Assembly (NCBI GenBank): GCA_029721515.1
Contig: CM056551.1
Span: forward strand, 31,233,220-31,297,219
Source of the DNA: Synanceia verrucosa
Taxonomy: Eukaryota; Chordata; Actinopteri; Perciformes; Synanceiidae
Direction of reading: 5' to 3'
Length of the DNA: 64,000 bases
A program made the position numbers and the translations under genes. Positions 35,301 to 45,034 of the stretch are shown one piece after another (within the stretch, counting starts at the first letter, position 1; each line of letters opens with the position of its first letter). The notes beneath the pieces were generated by a model. That model made no database searches. It had not been told where the DNA came from and saw only the letters and a program-made list of their open reading frames with translations.

Positions 35301-38300
35301 TAGTACAGAGAGTAGTACAGAGAGTAGTACAGATTGTAGTACAGAGAGTAGTACAGAGAGTAGTACAGAGAGTAGTACAGATTGTAGTACAGATTGTAGT
35401 ACAGAGAGTAGTACAGAGAGTAGTACAGATTGTAGTACAGAGAGTAGTACAGAGAGTAGTACAGATTGTAGTACAGAGAGTAGTACAGATTGTAGTACAG
35501 ATTGTAGTACAGAGAGTAGTACAGATTGTAGTACAGAGAGTAGTACAGAGAGTAGTACAGAGAGTAGTACAGATTGTAGTACAGAGAGTAGTACAGATTG
35601 TAGTACAGAGAGTAGTACAGAGAGTAGTACAGATTGTAGTACAGAGAGTAGTACAGATTGTAGTACAGATTGTAGTACAGATTGTAGTACAGAGAGTAGT
35701 ACAGAGAGTAGTACAGATTTTAGTACAGAGAGTAGTACAGATTGTAGTACAGAGAGTAGTACAGATTGTAGTACAGATTGTAGTACAGAGAGTAGTACAG
35801 AGAGTAGTACAGATTGTAGTACAGATTGTAGTACAGAGAGTAGTACAGAGAGTAGTACAGATTTTAGTACAGAGAGTAGTACAGAGAGTAGTACAGAGAG
35901 TAGTACAGATTGTAGTACAGAGAGTAGTACAGAGAGTAGTACAGATTGTAGTACAGATTGTAGTACAGAGAGTAGTACAGATTGTAGTACAGAGAGTAGT
36001 ACAGAGAGTAGTACAGAGAGTAGTACAGATTGTAGTACAGATTGTAGTACAGAGAGTAGTACAGATTTTAGTACAGATTTTAGTACAGAGAGTAGTACAG
36101 ATTGTAGTACAGATTGTAGTACAGAGAGTAGTACAGAGAGTAGTACAGATTGTAGTACAGAGAGTAGTACAGATTGTAGTACAGATTGTAGTACAGATTG
36201 TAGTACAGAGAGTAGTACAGATTGTAGTACAGATTGTAGTACAGAGAGTAGTACAGATTGTAGTACAGAGAGTAGTACAGATTGTAGTACAGATTGTAGT
36301 ACAGAGAGTAGTACAGAGAGTAGTACAGATTGTAGGACAGATTGTAGTACAGATTGTAGTACAGAGAGTAGTACAGATTGTAGTACAGATTGTAGTACAG
36401 AGAGTAGTACAGATTGTAGTACAGAGAGTAGTACAGAGAGTAGTACAGAGAGTAGTACAGATTGTAGTACAGATTGTAGTACAGAGAGTAGTACAGATTG
36501 TAGTACAGATTGTAGTACAGAGAGTAGTACAGAGAGTAGTACAGAGAGTAGTACAGAGAGTAGTACAGAGAGTAGTACAGATTGTAGTACAGATAGTAGT
36601 ACAGATTGTAGTACAGAGAGTAGTACAGAGAGTAGTACAGATTGTAGTACAGATTGTAGTACAGATTGTAGTACAGAGAATAGTACAGATTGTAGTACAG
36701 AGAGTAGTACAGATTGTAGTACAGAGAGTAGTACAGAGAGAAGTACAGAGAGTAGTACAGATTGTAGTACAGATTGTAGTACAGAGAATAGTACAGATTG
36801 TAGTACAGATTGTAGTACAGAGAATAGTACAGATTGTAGTACAGATTGTAGTACAGAGAATAGTACAGATTGTAGTACAGAGAGTAGTACAGATTGTAGT
36901 ACAGATTGTAGTACAGAGAGTAGTACAGATTGTAGTACAGAGAGTAGTACAGAGAGAAGTACAGAGAGTGGTACAGATTGTAGTACAGATTGTAGTACAG
37001 AGAGTAGTACAGATTGTAGTACAGAGAGTAGTACAGATTGTAGTACAGAGAGTAGTACAGAGAGTAGTACAGATTGTAGTACAGAGAATAGTACAGATTG
37101 TAGTACAGAGAGTAGTACAGATTGTAGTACAGAGAGTAGTACAGAGAGAAGTACAGAGAGTAGTACAGATTGTAGTACAGATTGTAGTACAGAGAATAGT
37201 ACAGATTGTAGTACAGAGAATAGTACAGATTGTAGTACAGATTGTAGTACAGAGAGTAGTACAGATTGTAGTACAGAGAGTAGTACAGAGAGTAGTACAG
37301 AGAGTAGTACAGATTGTAGTACAGATTGTAGTACAGAGAGTAGTACAGATTGTAGTACAGAGAGTAGTACAGAGAGTAGTACAGAGAGTAGTACAGATTG
37401 TAATACAGAGAGTAGTACAGATTGTAGTACAGAGAGTAGTACAGAGAGTAGTACAGATTGTAGTACAGAGAGTAGTACAGATTGTAGTACAGAGAGTAGT
37501 ACAGAGAGTAGTACAGATTGTAGTAGAGAGTAGTACAGATTGTAGTACAGATTGTAGTACAGAGAATAGTACAGATTGTAGTACAGAGAGTAGTACAGAT
37601 TGTAGTACAGAGAGTAGTACAGAGAGTAGTACAGATTGTAGTACAGATTGTAGTACAGAGAGTAGTACAGATTGTAGTACAGAGAGTAGTACAGAGAGTA
37701 GTACAGATTGTAGTACAGAGAGTAGTACAGAGAGTAGTACAGAGAGTAGTACAGATTGTAGTACAGAGAGTAGTACAGATTGTAGTACAGAGAGTAGTAC
37801 AGAGAGTAGTACAGATTGTAGTACAGATTGTAGTACAGAGAGTAGTACAGAGAGTAGTACAGATTGCAGTACAGAGAGTAGTACAGAGAGCAGTACAGAG
37901 AGTAGTACAGATTGTAGTACAGAGAGTAGTACAGAGAGTAGTACAGATTGTAGTACAGATTGTAGTACAGAGAGTAGTACAGAGAGTAGTACAGATTGTA
38001 GTACAGATTGTAGTACAGAGAGCAGTACAGATTGTAGTACAGAGAGCAGTACAGATTGTAGTACAGAGAGTAGTACAGAGAGCAGTACAGAGAGCAGTAC
38101 AGAGAGCAGTACAGAGAGTAGTACAGATTGTAGTACAGAGAGTAGTACAGAGAGCAGTACAGAGAGTAGTACAGAGAGTAGTACAGATTGTAGTACAGAG
38201 AGTAGTACAGATTGTAGTACAGAGAGTAGTACAGAGAGTAGTACAGATTGTAGTACAGAGAGTAGTACAGAGAGCAGTACAGAGAGTAGTACAGATTGTA

Positions 38301-41282
38301 GTACAGAGAGTAGTACAGAGAGTAGTACAGATTGTAGTACAGAGAGTAGTACAGAGAGTAGTACAGAGAGTAGTACAGATTGTAGTACAGATTGTAGTAC
38401 AGAGAGTAGTACAGAGAGCAGTACAGAGAGTAGTACAGATTGTAGTACAGAGAGTAGTACAGATTGTAGTACAGATTGTAGTACAGAGAGTAGTACAGAG
38501 AGCAGTACAGAGAGTAGTACAGATTGTAGTACAGAGAGTAGTACAGAGAGTAGTACAGAGAGCAGTACAGAGAGTAGTACAGAGAGCAGTACAGAGAGCA
38601 GTACAGAGAGTAGTACAGATTGTAGTACAGAGAGTAGTACAGATTGTAGTACAGATTGTAGTACAGAGAGTAGTACAGAGAGCAGTACAGAGAGTCGTAC
38701 AGATTGTAGTACAGAGAGTAGTACAGAGAGCAGTACAGAGAGTAGTACAGATTGTAGTACAGAGAGTAGTACAGAGAGCAGTACAGAGAGTAGTACAGAT
38801 TGTAGTACAGAGAGTAGTACAGAGAGTAGTACAGAGAGTAGTACAGAGAGCAGTACAGATTGTAGTACAGAGAGTAGTACAGAGAGCAGTACAGAGAGTA
38901 GTACAGATTGTAGTACAGATTGTAGTACAGAGAGTAGTACAGAGAGTAGTACAGATTGTAGTACAGATTGTAGTACAGAGAGTAGTACAGATTGTAGTAC
39001 AGAGAGTAGTACAGAGAGTAGTACTACAGTACCTCCAGACTGGCCTGGAAGGCGGGGCTCATCAGCTGGTCATGTGGTCCAGAGCGGTGCAGCAGAGTCA
39101 GGTGGACATAGAACCAGAACACATAGAGCAGGACAGGAACCACTAAGAGACACACAACTCGACACACACACTGCACACACACACTCAGCTGCGCGGACGC
39201 ACACACATGCACACACACACACACACACACACACAGTGTCATGACAGTGATGATGATGTTTCTGAGCGCGCTCAGTGTGAATCTGGACTCACATGACTGA
39301 CAGTTTGATCTCCAATCAGGTTCCAGGTGTGAACAGAGGCCACGCCCAGCAGCAGCAGGTAGGAGAACACACCGATGTACTTCACCCTGACACACATTCA
39401 CACACCACCTCTGATCAATACTGTTATCACGACTGACTTATAAGTAATGATTACTAATGTTAATATAACAGGAGCTGCTCACCCAACAGCTGCAGCACAG
39501 GAAGCTCCAGAGAGCAGCAGCCAGCAGGACCTGAACCAGCTGAGGGTCAGAGAGTCAGAGGAGCAGAGGGTCAGAGGTCAGAGGAGCAGAGAGTCAGAGA
39601 GTCAGAGGTCAGAGGAGCAGAGGGTCAGAGGTCAGAGGAGCAGAGGTGCAAAGGTCAGAGAGTCAGAGGTCAGAGGGTCAGAGAGTCAGATGGTCAGAGA
39701 GGCAGAGACTCAGCGGGTCAGAGAAGCAGAGGATCAGAGAGGCAGAGAGTCAGATAGTCAGAGGTCAGAGGGTCAGAGGAGCAGAGGGTCAGAGGATCAG
39801 AGAGGCAGAGAGTCAGATAGTCAGAGGTCAGAGGAGCAGAGGGTCAGAGTGTCAGAGGACCAGAGGGTCAGAGAGGCAGAGAGTCAGAGATCAGAGGGTC
39901 AGAGGAGCAGAGGGTCAGAGGATCAGAGAGGCAGAGAGTCAGATAGTCAGAGGTCAGAGGAGCAGAGGGTCAGAGAATCAGAGGGTCAGAGATTAGGGGG
40001 TGGAGCCTCACCTATTGGGAGTGTTGTGGAATCTCAGGTAGGAGAAGAAGGCCAGCAGCAGGAAGAAGATCAGCACAGACTCCAGCAACATGAAACGTGA
40101 TTGGACGATCAGAGAATTGTCTGGAAAACAACAACTCATCGATCAGCACACTACATCTTAGTCACATTAATCCCTGATCGAACCACATCTGTAGAGATGA
40201 GGTTGATGCTCAGTCGTCATGACAACCAGGACTCACCCAGCAACAGCAGCACTGCAGCTCCCAGAGCTGACAGGTGAGAGAACTTCAGCTCCAGAGTCAA
40301 CAGGTAGACCAGAGGAACACAGAGAGCGCCACACAGAGCCGGCAGGAACCGCAGACTCCACAGACTCACACTGCTGGGATACTCTGAGAGACAAAACAAA
40401 CACGCACACACTGCTGGGACACTCTGAGAGACAAAACAAACACACACGCTGCTGGGATACTCTGAGAGACAAAACAAACACGCTGCTGGGATACTCTGAG
40501 AGACAAAACAAACACTCACACACTGCTGGCATACTCTGAGAGACAAAACAAACGCACACGTTGCTGGGATACTCTGAGAGACAAAACAAACACACACTGC
40601 TGGGATACTCTGAGAGACAAAACAAACACGCACACGCTGCTGGGATACTCTGAGAGACAAAACAAACACGCACACGCTGCTGGGATACTCTGAGAGACAA
40701 AACAAACGCACACACTGCTGGGATACTCTGAGAGACAAAACAAACGCACACGCTGCTGGGATACTCTGAAATACAAAACAAACACGCACCCGCTGCTGGG
40801 ATACTCTGAGAGACAAAACAAACACTCACATGCTCATAATCTCTTACCTGCCCCGATTCTGTTCCACACAAAGTTCCCATCGAATCCTCCCAGGTACGCT
40901 GCAACACACACACACATCGATGACATCATCACACAGGTGTCTGCCACATGTAATGTCATTCAGGTTGGTGTTTGTCGTGGTAACCGACCTCCAAAGGCCA
41001 GGATCATGTGACCAAGTGGCGGCCCACTGTCATCGATGAAGAAGACTCTCTTCATGTAGAGAGACACGAACTGACCGTAGTACACCTCATCAAACCTTCA
41101 GAGACACAGCACCAGGTAAGCATCAGGTGAGCAGGAGACACACCAGGTGCACAAATCAAACATACTCACACCACAGCGTTAGGGTAGCTCAGGTGGCTCA
41201 TTCTGGTCCAGAAGGACAGCAGGGAGACCAGAACCAGAACCAGGTCCACCTGGGCCGTCACCACCAGGGGGAGCTGCAGCAT
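19453..41282 (-). CDS. pomt1: protein O-mannosyltransferase 1, complete, 19 coding exons
   Basis: POMT1, with POMT2, transfers mannose from dolichyl-phosphate-mannose to Ser/Thr of substrates such as alpha-dystroglycan in the ER membrane. Exons 5' to 3': 41282-41170, 41095-40989, 40898-40848, 40383-40237, 40120-40012, 39539-39483, 39386-39293, 39188-39033, 32833-32703, 32619-32524, 32451-32359, 32203-32107, 29241-29149, 29045-28925, 28804-28707, 20279-20166, 20095-19969, 19901-19724, 19627-19453. All phases agree; the product is 718 residues against about 725-747 in human. Residues 1-278 are the PMT membrane domain with FDEVYYG (catalytic Asp-Glu, about residue 39). Residues 278-520 are the luminal MIR region with [20 protein letters not shown]. 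Residues 521-718 are the C-terminal membrane part, with [20 protein letters not shown] and end [14 protein letters not shown]. No internal stop is seen. Introns 8 and 15 are almost wholly tandem arrays. Confidence 0.97.
19688..19720. repeat. (TG)n microsatellite, pomt1 intron 18
   Basis: TG dinucleotide tract between coding exons 19 and 18. A second one, ending in (GC)n, lies at 19926-19960. Confidence 0.9.
19724..19901 (-). CDS. pomt1: pomt1 coding exon 18
   Basis: Encodes [20 protein letters not shown] and [19 protein letters not shown], the most conserved C-terminal membrane hairpin of PMT proteins. Confidence 0.97.
19969..20095 (-). CDS. pomt1: pomt1 coding exon 17
   Basis: Encodes [20 protein letters not shown] and [15 protein letters not shown], a membrane segment followed by a basic loop. 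Confidence 0.97.
20166..20279 (-). CDS. pomt1: pomt1 coding exon 16
   Basis: Thirty-eight codons: [20 protein letters not shown], then [18 protein letters not shown]. Its acceptor lies at the edge of the 7.8-kb array of intron 15. Confidence 0.97.
20295..28140. repeat. 7.8-kb tandem array in pomt1 intron 15
   Basis: Built from 12-bp relatives of ggaacattagag. Up to about 22360 the mix is aacattagag, aacattaagg and aacatgaagg. From about 22370 it changes, with a transitional mix, to a longer unit containing ggaaagttagggaaatgtta, which carries TTAGGG once per unit. It fills nearly all of the intron. Confidence 0.97.
28141..28706. other. pomt1 intron 15 remainder, no gene seen
   Basis: AT-rich unique sequence between the array and coding exon 15. 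A 107-codon minus frame is present but shows no family I recognise. Confidence 0.5.
28707..28804 (-). CDS. pomt1: pomt1 coding exon 15
   Basis: Encodes [20 protein letters not shown] and [11 protein letters not shown], matching human [20 protein letters not shown]. Confidence 0.96.
28925..29045 (-). CDS. pomt1: pomt1 coding exon 14
   Basis: Encodes [20 protein letters not shown] and [10 protein letters not shown], the last MIR repeat. A (GT)n tract lies just upstream of its acceptor. Confidence 0.96.
29055..29090. repeat. (CA)n microsatellite
   Basis: Immediately upstream of the pomt1 exon 14 acceptor. A similar tract is at 29289-29330. Confidence 0.93.
29149..29241 (-). CDS. pomt1: pomt1 coding exon 13
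   Basis: Thirty-one codons in phase 0: [20 protein letters not shown], then [11 protein letters not shown]. Acceptor ctgcag, donor gtaccg. Confidence 0.96.
29466..30044. mobile_element. piggyBac-like MITE in pomt1 intron 12
   Basis: Terminal repeats AGGGACACTATG and CATAGTGTCCGT, 579 bp, flanked by TTAA at 29462-29465 and 30045-30048. No transposase ORF. Confidence 0.85.
30452..32096. mobile_element. PIF/Harbinger-type transposon remnant in pomt1 intron 12
   Basis: Terminal inverted repeats GGGCCTCATGTATCA and TGATACATGAGGCCT. Around 30690-30800 on the plus strand a broken transposase segment is readable ([14 protein letters not shown]). Typical target duplication not identified. The right terminus ends about ten bases from the exon 12 donor. 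Confidence 0.8.
30897..31368. mobile_element. Possible insertion (solo-LTR-like) nested in the Harbinger remnant
   Basis: A 472-bp segment starting TGTAGCGGCC between two copies of ggtcg (30892-30896 and 31369-31373), interrupting the Harbinger sequence. A TG...ACA unit ends at 31354. No coding content. Weak case. Confidence 0.3.
32107..32203 (-). CDS. pomt1: pomt1 coding exon 12
   Basis: Encodes [20 protein letters not shown] and NLWRV. Donor gtaagt; a Harbinger-type terminal repeat starts within about ten bases of it. Confidence 0.96.
32212..32236. repeat. (AC)n microsatellite
   Basis: Dinucleotide tract next to the pomt1 exon 12 acceptor. Confidence 0.9.
32359..32451 (-). CDS. pomt1: pomt1 coding exon 11
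   Basis: Encodes [20 protein letters not shown] and [10 protein letters not shown] of the MIR region. Donor gtgagt. Confidence 0.96.
32524..32619 (-). CDS. pomt1: pomt1 coding exon 10
   Basis: Encodes [20 protein letters not shown] and [11 protein letters not shown], almost identical to human. This is the best conserved MIR segment. Confidence 0.97.
32703..32833 (-). CDS. pomt1: pomt1 coding exon 9
   Basis: Encodes [20 protein letters not shown] and [13 protein letters not shown], the start of the MIR region. Donor is the less usual gtgctg. Confidence 0.95.
32935..39025. repeat. 6.1-kb 12-bp array in pomt1 intron 8
   Basis: Two 12-mers, gattgtagtaca and gagagtagtaca, alternate irregularly over about 500 units with rare point variants (gagaat, gattttag, agcag). 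One short unit near 37520 breaks the period. Because 12 is a multiple of three, a 758-codon plus frame of STDCSTESS type exists; it is antisense to pomt1 and not a gene. Confidence 0.98.
39033..39188 (-). CDS. pomt1: pomt1 coding exon 8
   Basis: Encodes the segment with [20 protein letters not shown] and FQASLE. The donor gtactg sits about a dozen bases from the 12-bp array of intron 8. Confidence 0.96.
39198..39237. repeat. (CA)n microsatellite
   Basis: Lies just upstream of the pomt1 exon 8 acceptor, (GT)n on the transcribed strand. Confidence 0.9.
39293..39386 (-). CDS. pomt1: pomt1 coding exon 7
   Basis: Encodes [20 protein letters not shown] and [11 protein letters not shown], a conserved membrane segment and loop. 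Donor gtgagt. Confidence 0.96.
39483..39539 (-). CDS. pomt1: pomt1 coding exon 6
   Basis: Short exon encoding [19 protein letters not shown], matching human WWFWLTLTGVACSCAVG. The repeat array of intron 5 runs right up to its acceptor. Confidence 0.92.
39541..40000. repeat. GTCAGAG-type array filling pomt1 intron 5
   Basis: Units such as gtcagaggtcagaggagcag and gatcagagaggcagagagtc. It begins at the exon 6 acceptor and ends just short of the exon 5 donor. Similar in sequence to the large rapgef1 array. Confidence 0.95.
40012..40120 (-). CDS. pomt1: pomt1 coding exon 5
   Basis: Encodes [20 protein letters not shown] and [12 protein letters not shown], matching human [18 protein letters not shown]. 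Donor gtgagg. Confidence 0.96.
40237..40383 (-). CDS. pomt1: pomt1 coding exon 4
   Basis: Encodes [20 protein letters not shown] and following membrane segments. Its acceptor and first 13 or so bases are repeated in the 12-copy array upstream in intron 3. Confidence 0.96.
40372..40825. repeat. Minisatellite of duplicated splice acceptors, pomt1 intron 3
   Basis: Twelve copies of a 34-40 bp unit, ctgctgggatactctgagag then acaaaacaaac plus a CA-rich tail. On the transcribed strand each copy reads ttgtctctcag followed by AGTATCCCAGCAG, i.e. the acceptor and first bases of exon 4. The lowest-coordinate copy is the real exon boundary. Confidence 0.95.
40848..40898 (-). CDS. pomt1: pomt1 coding exon 3
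   Basis: Encodes [16 protein letters not shown], close to human [16 protein letters not shown]. Donor gtaaga. Confidence 0.96.
40989..41095 (-). CDS. pomt1: pomt1 coding exon 2
   Basis: Encodes [19 protein letters not shown] and [10 protein letters not shown], the conserved first luminal loop with the catalytic Asp-Glu pair. Confidence 0.96.
41170..41282 (-). CDS. pomt1: pomt1 coding exon 1
   Basis: Start [14 protein letters not shown], first membrane segment, ends SYPNAV. The exon's acceptor is at 41291, nine bases before the ATG, so a noncoding exon lies upstream. Donor gtgagt. Confidence 0.92.
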
Positions 41283-41290
41283 CACTGACA

Positions 41291-42179
41291 CCTGAGAGAC
41301 AGACAGGTGAGACACAAAGTCAGGTGAGAAAGGTCAAAGACAAATCTGACACCAAACTGAAAAGTCTCACAGTTAAACACAGCAAGAGTCCTCAGATCAA
41401 ATGATTTATATTAAACTATTAATAATAATATAACATCACTTTTAAAGAACCGTTAATAATTTAATATCACTTTTAAAGAACTGTTAAATAAACTATTAAT
41501 AATAACATAACATCACTTTTAAAGAACCGTTAATAATTTAATATCACTTTTAAAGAACTGTTAAATAAACTATTAATAATAATTTAACATCACTTTTAAA
41601 GAACTGTTAACAATAATTTAATGTCACTATATGACTCATAGAAACATTAAAGTCCAGTGACACTAAACTGCATCATTAATATTTCATATTTAGCATTTTC
41701 TTTATTAATTATTGCAGCAGATTTATTTTTTCACGTCGTTGCTAAAACATTAACACCCTCTTCCATAGACATCCTACACTGATGTCAGTATAGGACGTCT
41801 ATGCTCTCTTCTGCTCAGAGGGACACATTCAGTGTAACACCACCGGAAGTACTGACAGTAAACAGTCAGGTTCGTGAGCATCATTCAGTGATCAGTATTC
41901 TTCATATATAGATCAAATCTGACGTCATCAAACTGCGATAATCTAATATTAATATTCTATTAATTAATAATCCTGATCAACCGAGCTGTTTTAGTTGCTG
42001 AAGACCGGAAATTGTATTGATTCATGTAAACAACAACGAACAGTGGTCATCATACACCCCACCCCCACACAGATTCAAACCTGCAGTCTATTCAATAAGT
42101 TTATATTATATGTTAAATTAATTTAACTAGTTAGTCAATATTTCATATTTACTAAGCTAACAGTTAGCATTCTCCTCAC
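41291..42179. other. pomt1 first intron, no gene seen
   Basis: AT-rich intron between the noncoding first exon and coding exon 1. 41395-41640 holds three to four copies of a roughly 70-bp unit with taaactattaataataa and cacttttaaagaac. Confidence 0.6.
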
Positions 42180-42385
42180 CGTTAGCTTTCTGTGGCGTCA
42201 CAGTCCTGCTCCCTAAAGGCCACCTGCTGCCGGTAAACTGCCGGTGAACTGCCGGTAAACTGCCGGTAAACTGCCGGTGACCTGTCGGTACGATGCCGGT
42301 AAGCTTCGTGACGGCCCCTCCAGCTCCTCCGGGCCGTTAGCTCTGCTGATTCTCCCGGTTTGTTTGGAGCGACCGCTCGATGTTT
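42180..42385 (-). other. pomt1: Likely noncoding first exon (5'UTR) of pomt1
   Basis: A donor (ctaacg, then gtgagg) sits at 42180/42179 on the minus strand, and coding exon 1 has an acceptor nine bases before its ATG, so an upstream exon must exist. No ATG was noticed in the segment. It contains a short gccggtaaact minisatellite at 42231-42305. The 5' limit is a guess. Confidence 0.5.
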
Positions 42386-42389
42386 CCGG

Positions 42390-42655
42390 TGTTTGATTGG
42401 TACTGCCTGCTCACTGATCCGCTCCTGTTTCCTGTTTATGGTGTTTGATTGGTACTGCCTGCTCACTGATCCGCTCCTGTTTCCTGTTTCTGGTGTTTGA
42501 TTGGTACTGCCTGCTCACTGATCCGCCCCTGTTTCCTGTTTATGGTGTTTGATTGGTACTGCCTGCTCACTGATCCGCTCCTGTTTCCTGTTTCTGGTGT
42601 TTGATTGGTACTGCCTGCTCACTGATCCGCCCCTGTTTCCTGTTTCTGGTGTTTG
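42390..42655. repeat. 52-bp minisatellite carrying CCAAT boxes, upstream of pomt1
   Basis: Five copies of a unit starting gtttgattggtactgcctgc. Each holds ATTGG (CCAAT on the minus strand) at 42396, 42448, 42500, 42552 and 42604, exactly 52 bp apart. Confidence 0.92.
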
Positions 42656-43998
42656 AGTTTTGTTTTTTTTTATTAAATATAAAAGTATCAATGTATATAT
42701 TTCTATGTAACAGAAATTTCCAGAACATAAGAGAAGAAAAAAATAAAAGACAAAAGACAAACAACTGAAAAAAAGAGAGAAAAAAAAATCTGGGGTCAGC
42801 TCAGGTCAATGAGTCAAACATACTCAATAGTTTCTTTCCTTCTTTCAAAGCTTGTTTTACAAACTTTCAGGGTTTGTAGAAGAAGCTTAGTTCTCTTCTG
42901 GAAGTCATTAATAGAGGTTGGTTCTTGATACGTTTGAATCTATGGATAAAAAAATACATTAGCAGAGAGTCAGAGTGCTTATCCTCCATTTCTAAACCAA
43001 ATATGATGTTATTTCTGCTGAACTGTGAGCTCGAACCAGTCAGACCACACCAGGTTCTATTTGTCCCTCACAGAACACAGTTACCGTCGTCTATGTTAAA
43101 CATCACTGAATACTTTAAAGTGACAAAGGTAGTTTTAGAAAGTCTGCAGGTAAACTGAGGGAAGGTGAGACGCTGAGTTCCTGCTGAACTGCAGAGGAAA
43201 CGGTTTTAGTCATTTTATTTCTGCGGGTCACATCTACATAACATATAGTAAAATACATTTTATTCATCTAATAATATTTATATTATTTATTTATATTAAA
43301 ATATATTTTCCTCCTTTGATATTTAGTACATGTACATGATCTTTTATTGTATTGTTGTTATTACTTATTCTATGTCTTTATGACATATGTCTCTGCTGTT
43401 GTTTATTTTATTTTTTTGTTATTACTGTAATTTTGTCTATGCTGCTGTGGCAGGTGAATTTCCCCCAGTGAGGATAAATTAAAGATAAATTAAAAAAAAA
43501 AAATCTATTCTCTTCTACTCTATTCTATGTTTTCTCCGTCCACTCACTGAACAGTAGGGACCAGTTTCCATGGGAACGTCATGAGGAGGAAATGATGTTT
43601 GTACAGCAGCACATGAGGACTGAGGGCAGTTTCACAGTTTCTGAGCTGAGAAGACACAGCGAAAAAGAAAGTTAATACCAGCCATCATGTCCAGAGTTCT
43701 CAGAGAGACACTAAACCAGACCAGAAAGGCTCTCATTCAGAGTCAGTGCATTACAGGAGATGTAATGCTTTGAAGATGACGTGGCAGTGACTTGGACATG
43801 GAAGTGGGGAAGTTTGTGTCACCAGTAAAAGGATGTCTATAATCCCCTGAGAGTGGACCTCAGGGTTTAGCAGGCTAATATTAAATTTCCAATAACTTAT
43901 GTCTTCTTCTTTAAATTCTCATCAATCAAACAAGCCTGTGTGTAAAAAAACCCAGAGAAACTCTTTGTAGATACTTAACATACTTCAGCACAATGACT
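42656..43998. other. Intergenic, pomt1 to rapgef1, no gene seen
   Basis: AT-rich. 43440-43500 (gtgaatttcccccagtgagg and A-rich end) resembles the 3' tail of a fish LINE. No supported exon. Confidence 0.55.
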
Positions 43999-44670
43999 AA
44001 AGGCTGGAATATACTTCTCCGACTACGTAATACGTTATCCGTCTCCGTAGCTACGGAGACCCCTCGAGCCCTCGCACTTCTCCGTCGTGATGCGTGTTGT
44101 GCAGCCCTGCCCCTCGGAAAGTGAAGCAATTCACCTTAATATCACAGATAAAAGCAGAGAAAATACTATTTTATGATTTAATTACTTGTGAGGGAGATAG
44201 AAGAGAACAACATTGATTTCTTTCAGTCTTTAAAACTCCTCTTCCTCTTTCTTTTCAACACAAAATCGGATAATAGCGAACGCAAACCAACAACTTTCGG
44301 TATGTTCTGTGTAAATATATCTCAGCCATAATTACTAAATGAATTAAATAGATTTTTTGAGCAGGTTGAATGTGTTTGATTTGCCTTTCACAAGGATAAT
44401 CAATACTTTAGTTCCTGTCTGTGCTGCTGCAGAGGAGACCTGTCTGTCTGTTTCTGTGTAGGGAGAGGGGCTGCATTTCACAGCAGGGTGCAGCTAGAGG
44501 ACCAATCACAGCCTTTGTCGTCTCCGTCTTCCCTTGACGGATTGACGGACAGTTAAAAAAATTCCTGCACCTGGAGACGACGGAGAGGCTCTCCGTCAGG
44601 CTCTCCGTCGACTCAGAGGGCTCTCCCTCTCTACGTACGGCACTTTACGGAGTACTATAAATTGGCCTTA
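43999..44670. mobile_element. MITE with 3-bp flanking ACT, rapgef1 3' side
   Basis: Imperfect terminal repeats AAAGGCTGGAATATACTTCT and its partner ending aaattggcctta, 672 bp. ACT flanks both ends (43996-43998, 44671-44673). The interior is rich in ctccgtc and acggag. PIF/Harbinger-like by target size only. Confidence 0.65.
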
Positions 44671-44898
44671 ACTCTGCCTATGTTGATGCTAATGCCTGGC
44701 TAACCCTGGCTATATTGATGCTAACTTTCTAACACCTTGCTAATCTAAGTCTCTATAGCACAGTTCAGGCTGTAGCAGATTTTTGCCGGAACAGTCTAGA
44801 TTAGCATGTTAGCACATCGTTAGCCGTGACTAGTCCAGTATGTGAACAGCTTTCCAGGTTTAACATCTCAATGTTAGCTTTAAGCTAGTACAGGTCTT

Positions 44899-45034
44899 TC
44901 ATCTCTGATTGGCTCGTGGGGCATTCCGTGGGCGGAGTCTGAGAGAGAGTTCCCACAATGCTTCCTCTGCCAGGTGATCGCTGAAGTCATTAAAAAATGA
45001 TATGATGTCACCATTAGGCTGAAGAGAGTAAGGA
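44899..45034 (-). CDS. rapgef1: rapgef1 last coding exon
   Basis: Encodes PYSLQPNGDIISFFNDFSDH and LAEEALWELSLRLRPRN, ending RANQR and TGA at 44899-44901. The C-terminal tail is slightly shorter than in human. The acceptor tctgcag gives correct phase and length. Confidence 0.95.

Noticed and set aside
36968..39244. 758-codon plus frame rich in STDCSTESS
   Set aside because: It is produced by the 12-bp array, whose period is a multiple of three, and changes register at one unit break. It is antisense to pomt1 and has no non-repeat domain.
40372..40825. CRISPR-like array of short repeats with variable spacers
   Set aside because: The setting is a vertebrate intron, the spacers are CA-rich slippage variants, and the repeat equals a splice acceptor and exon start.
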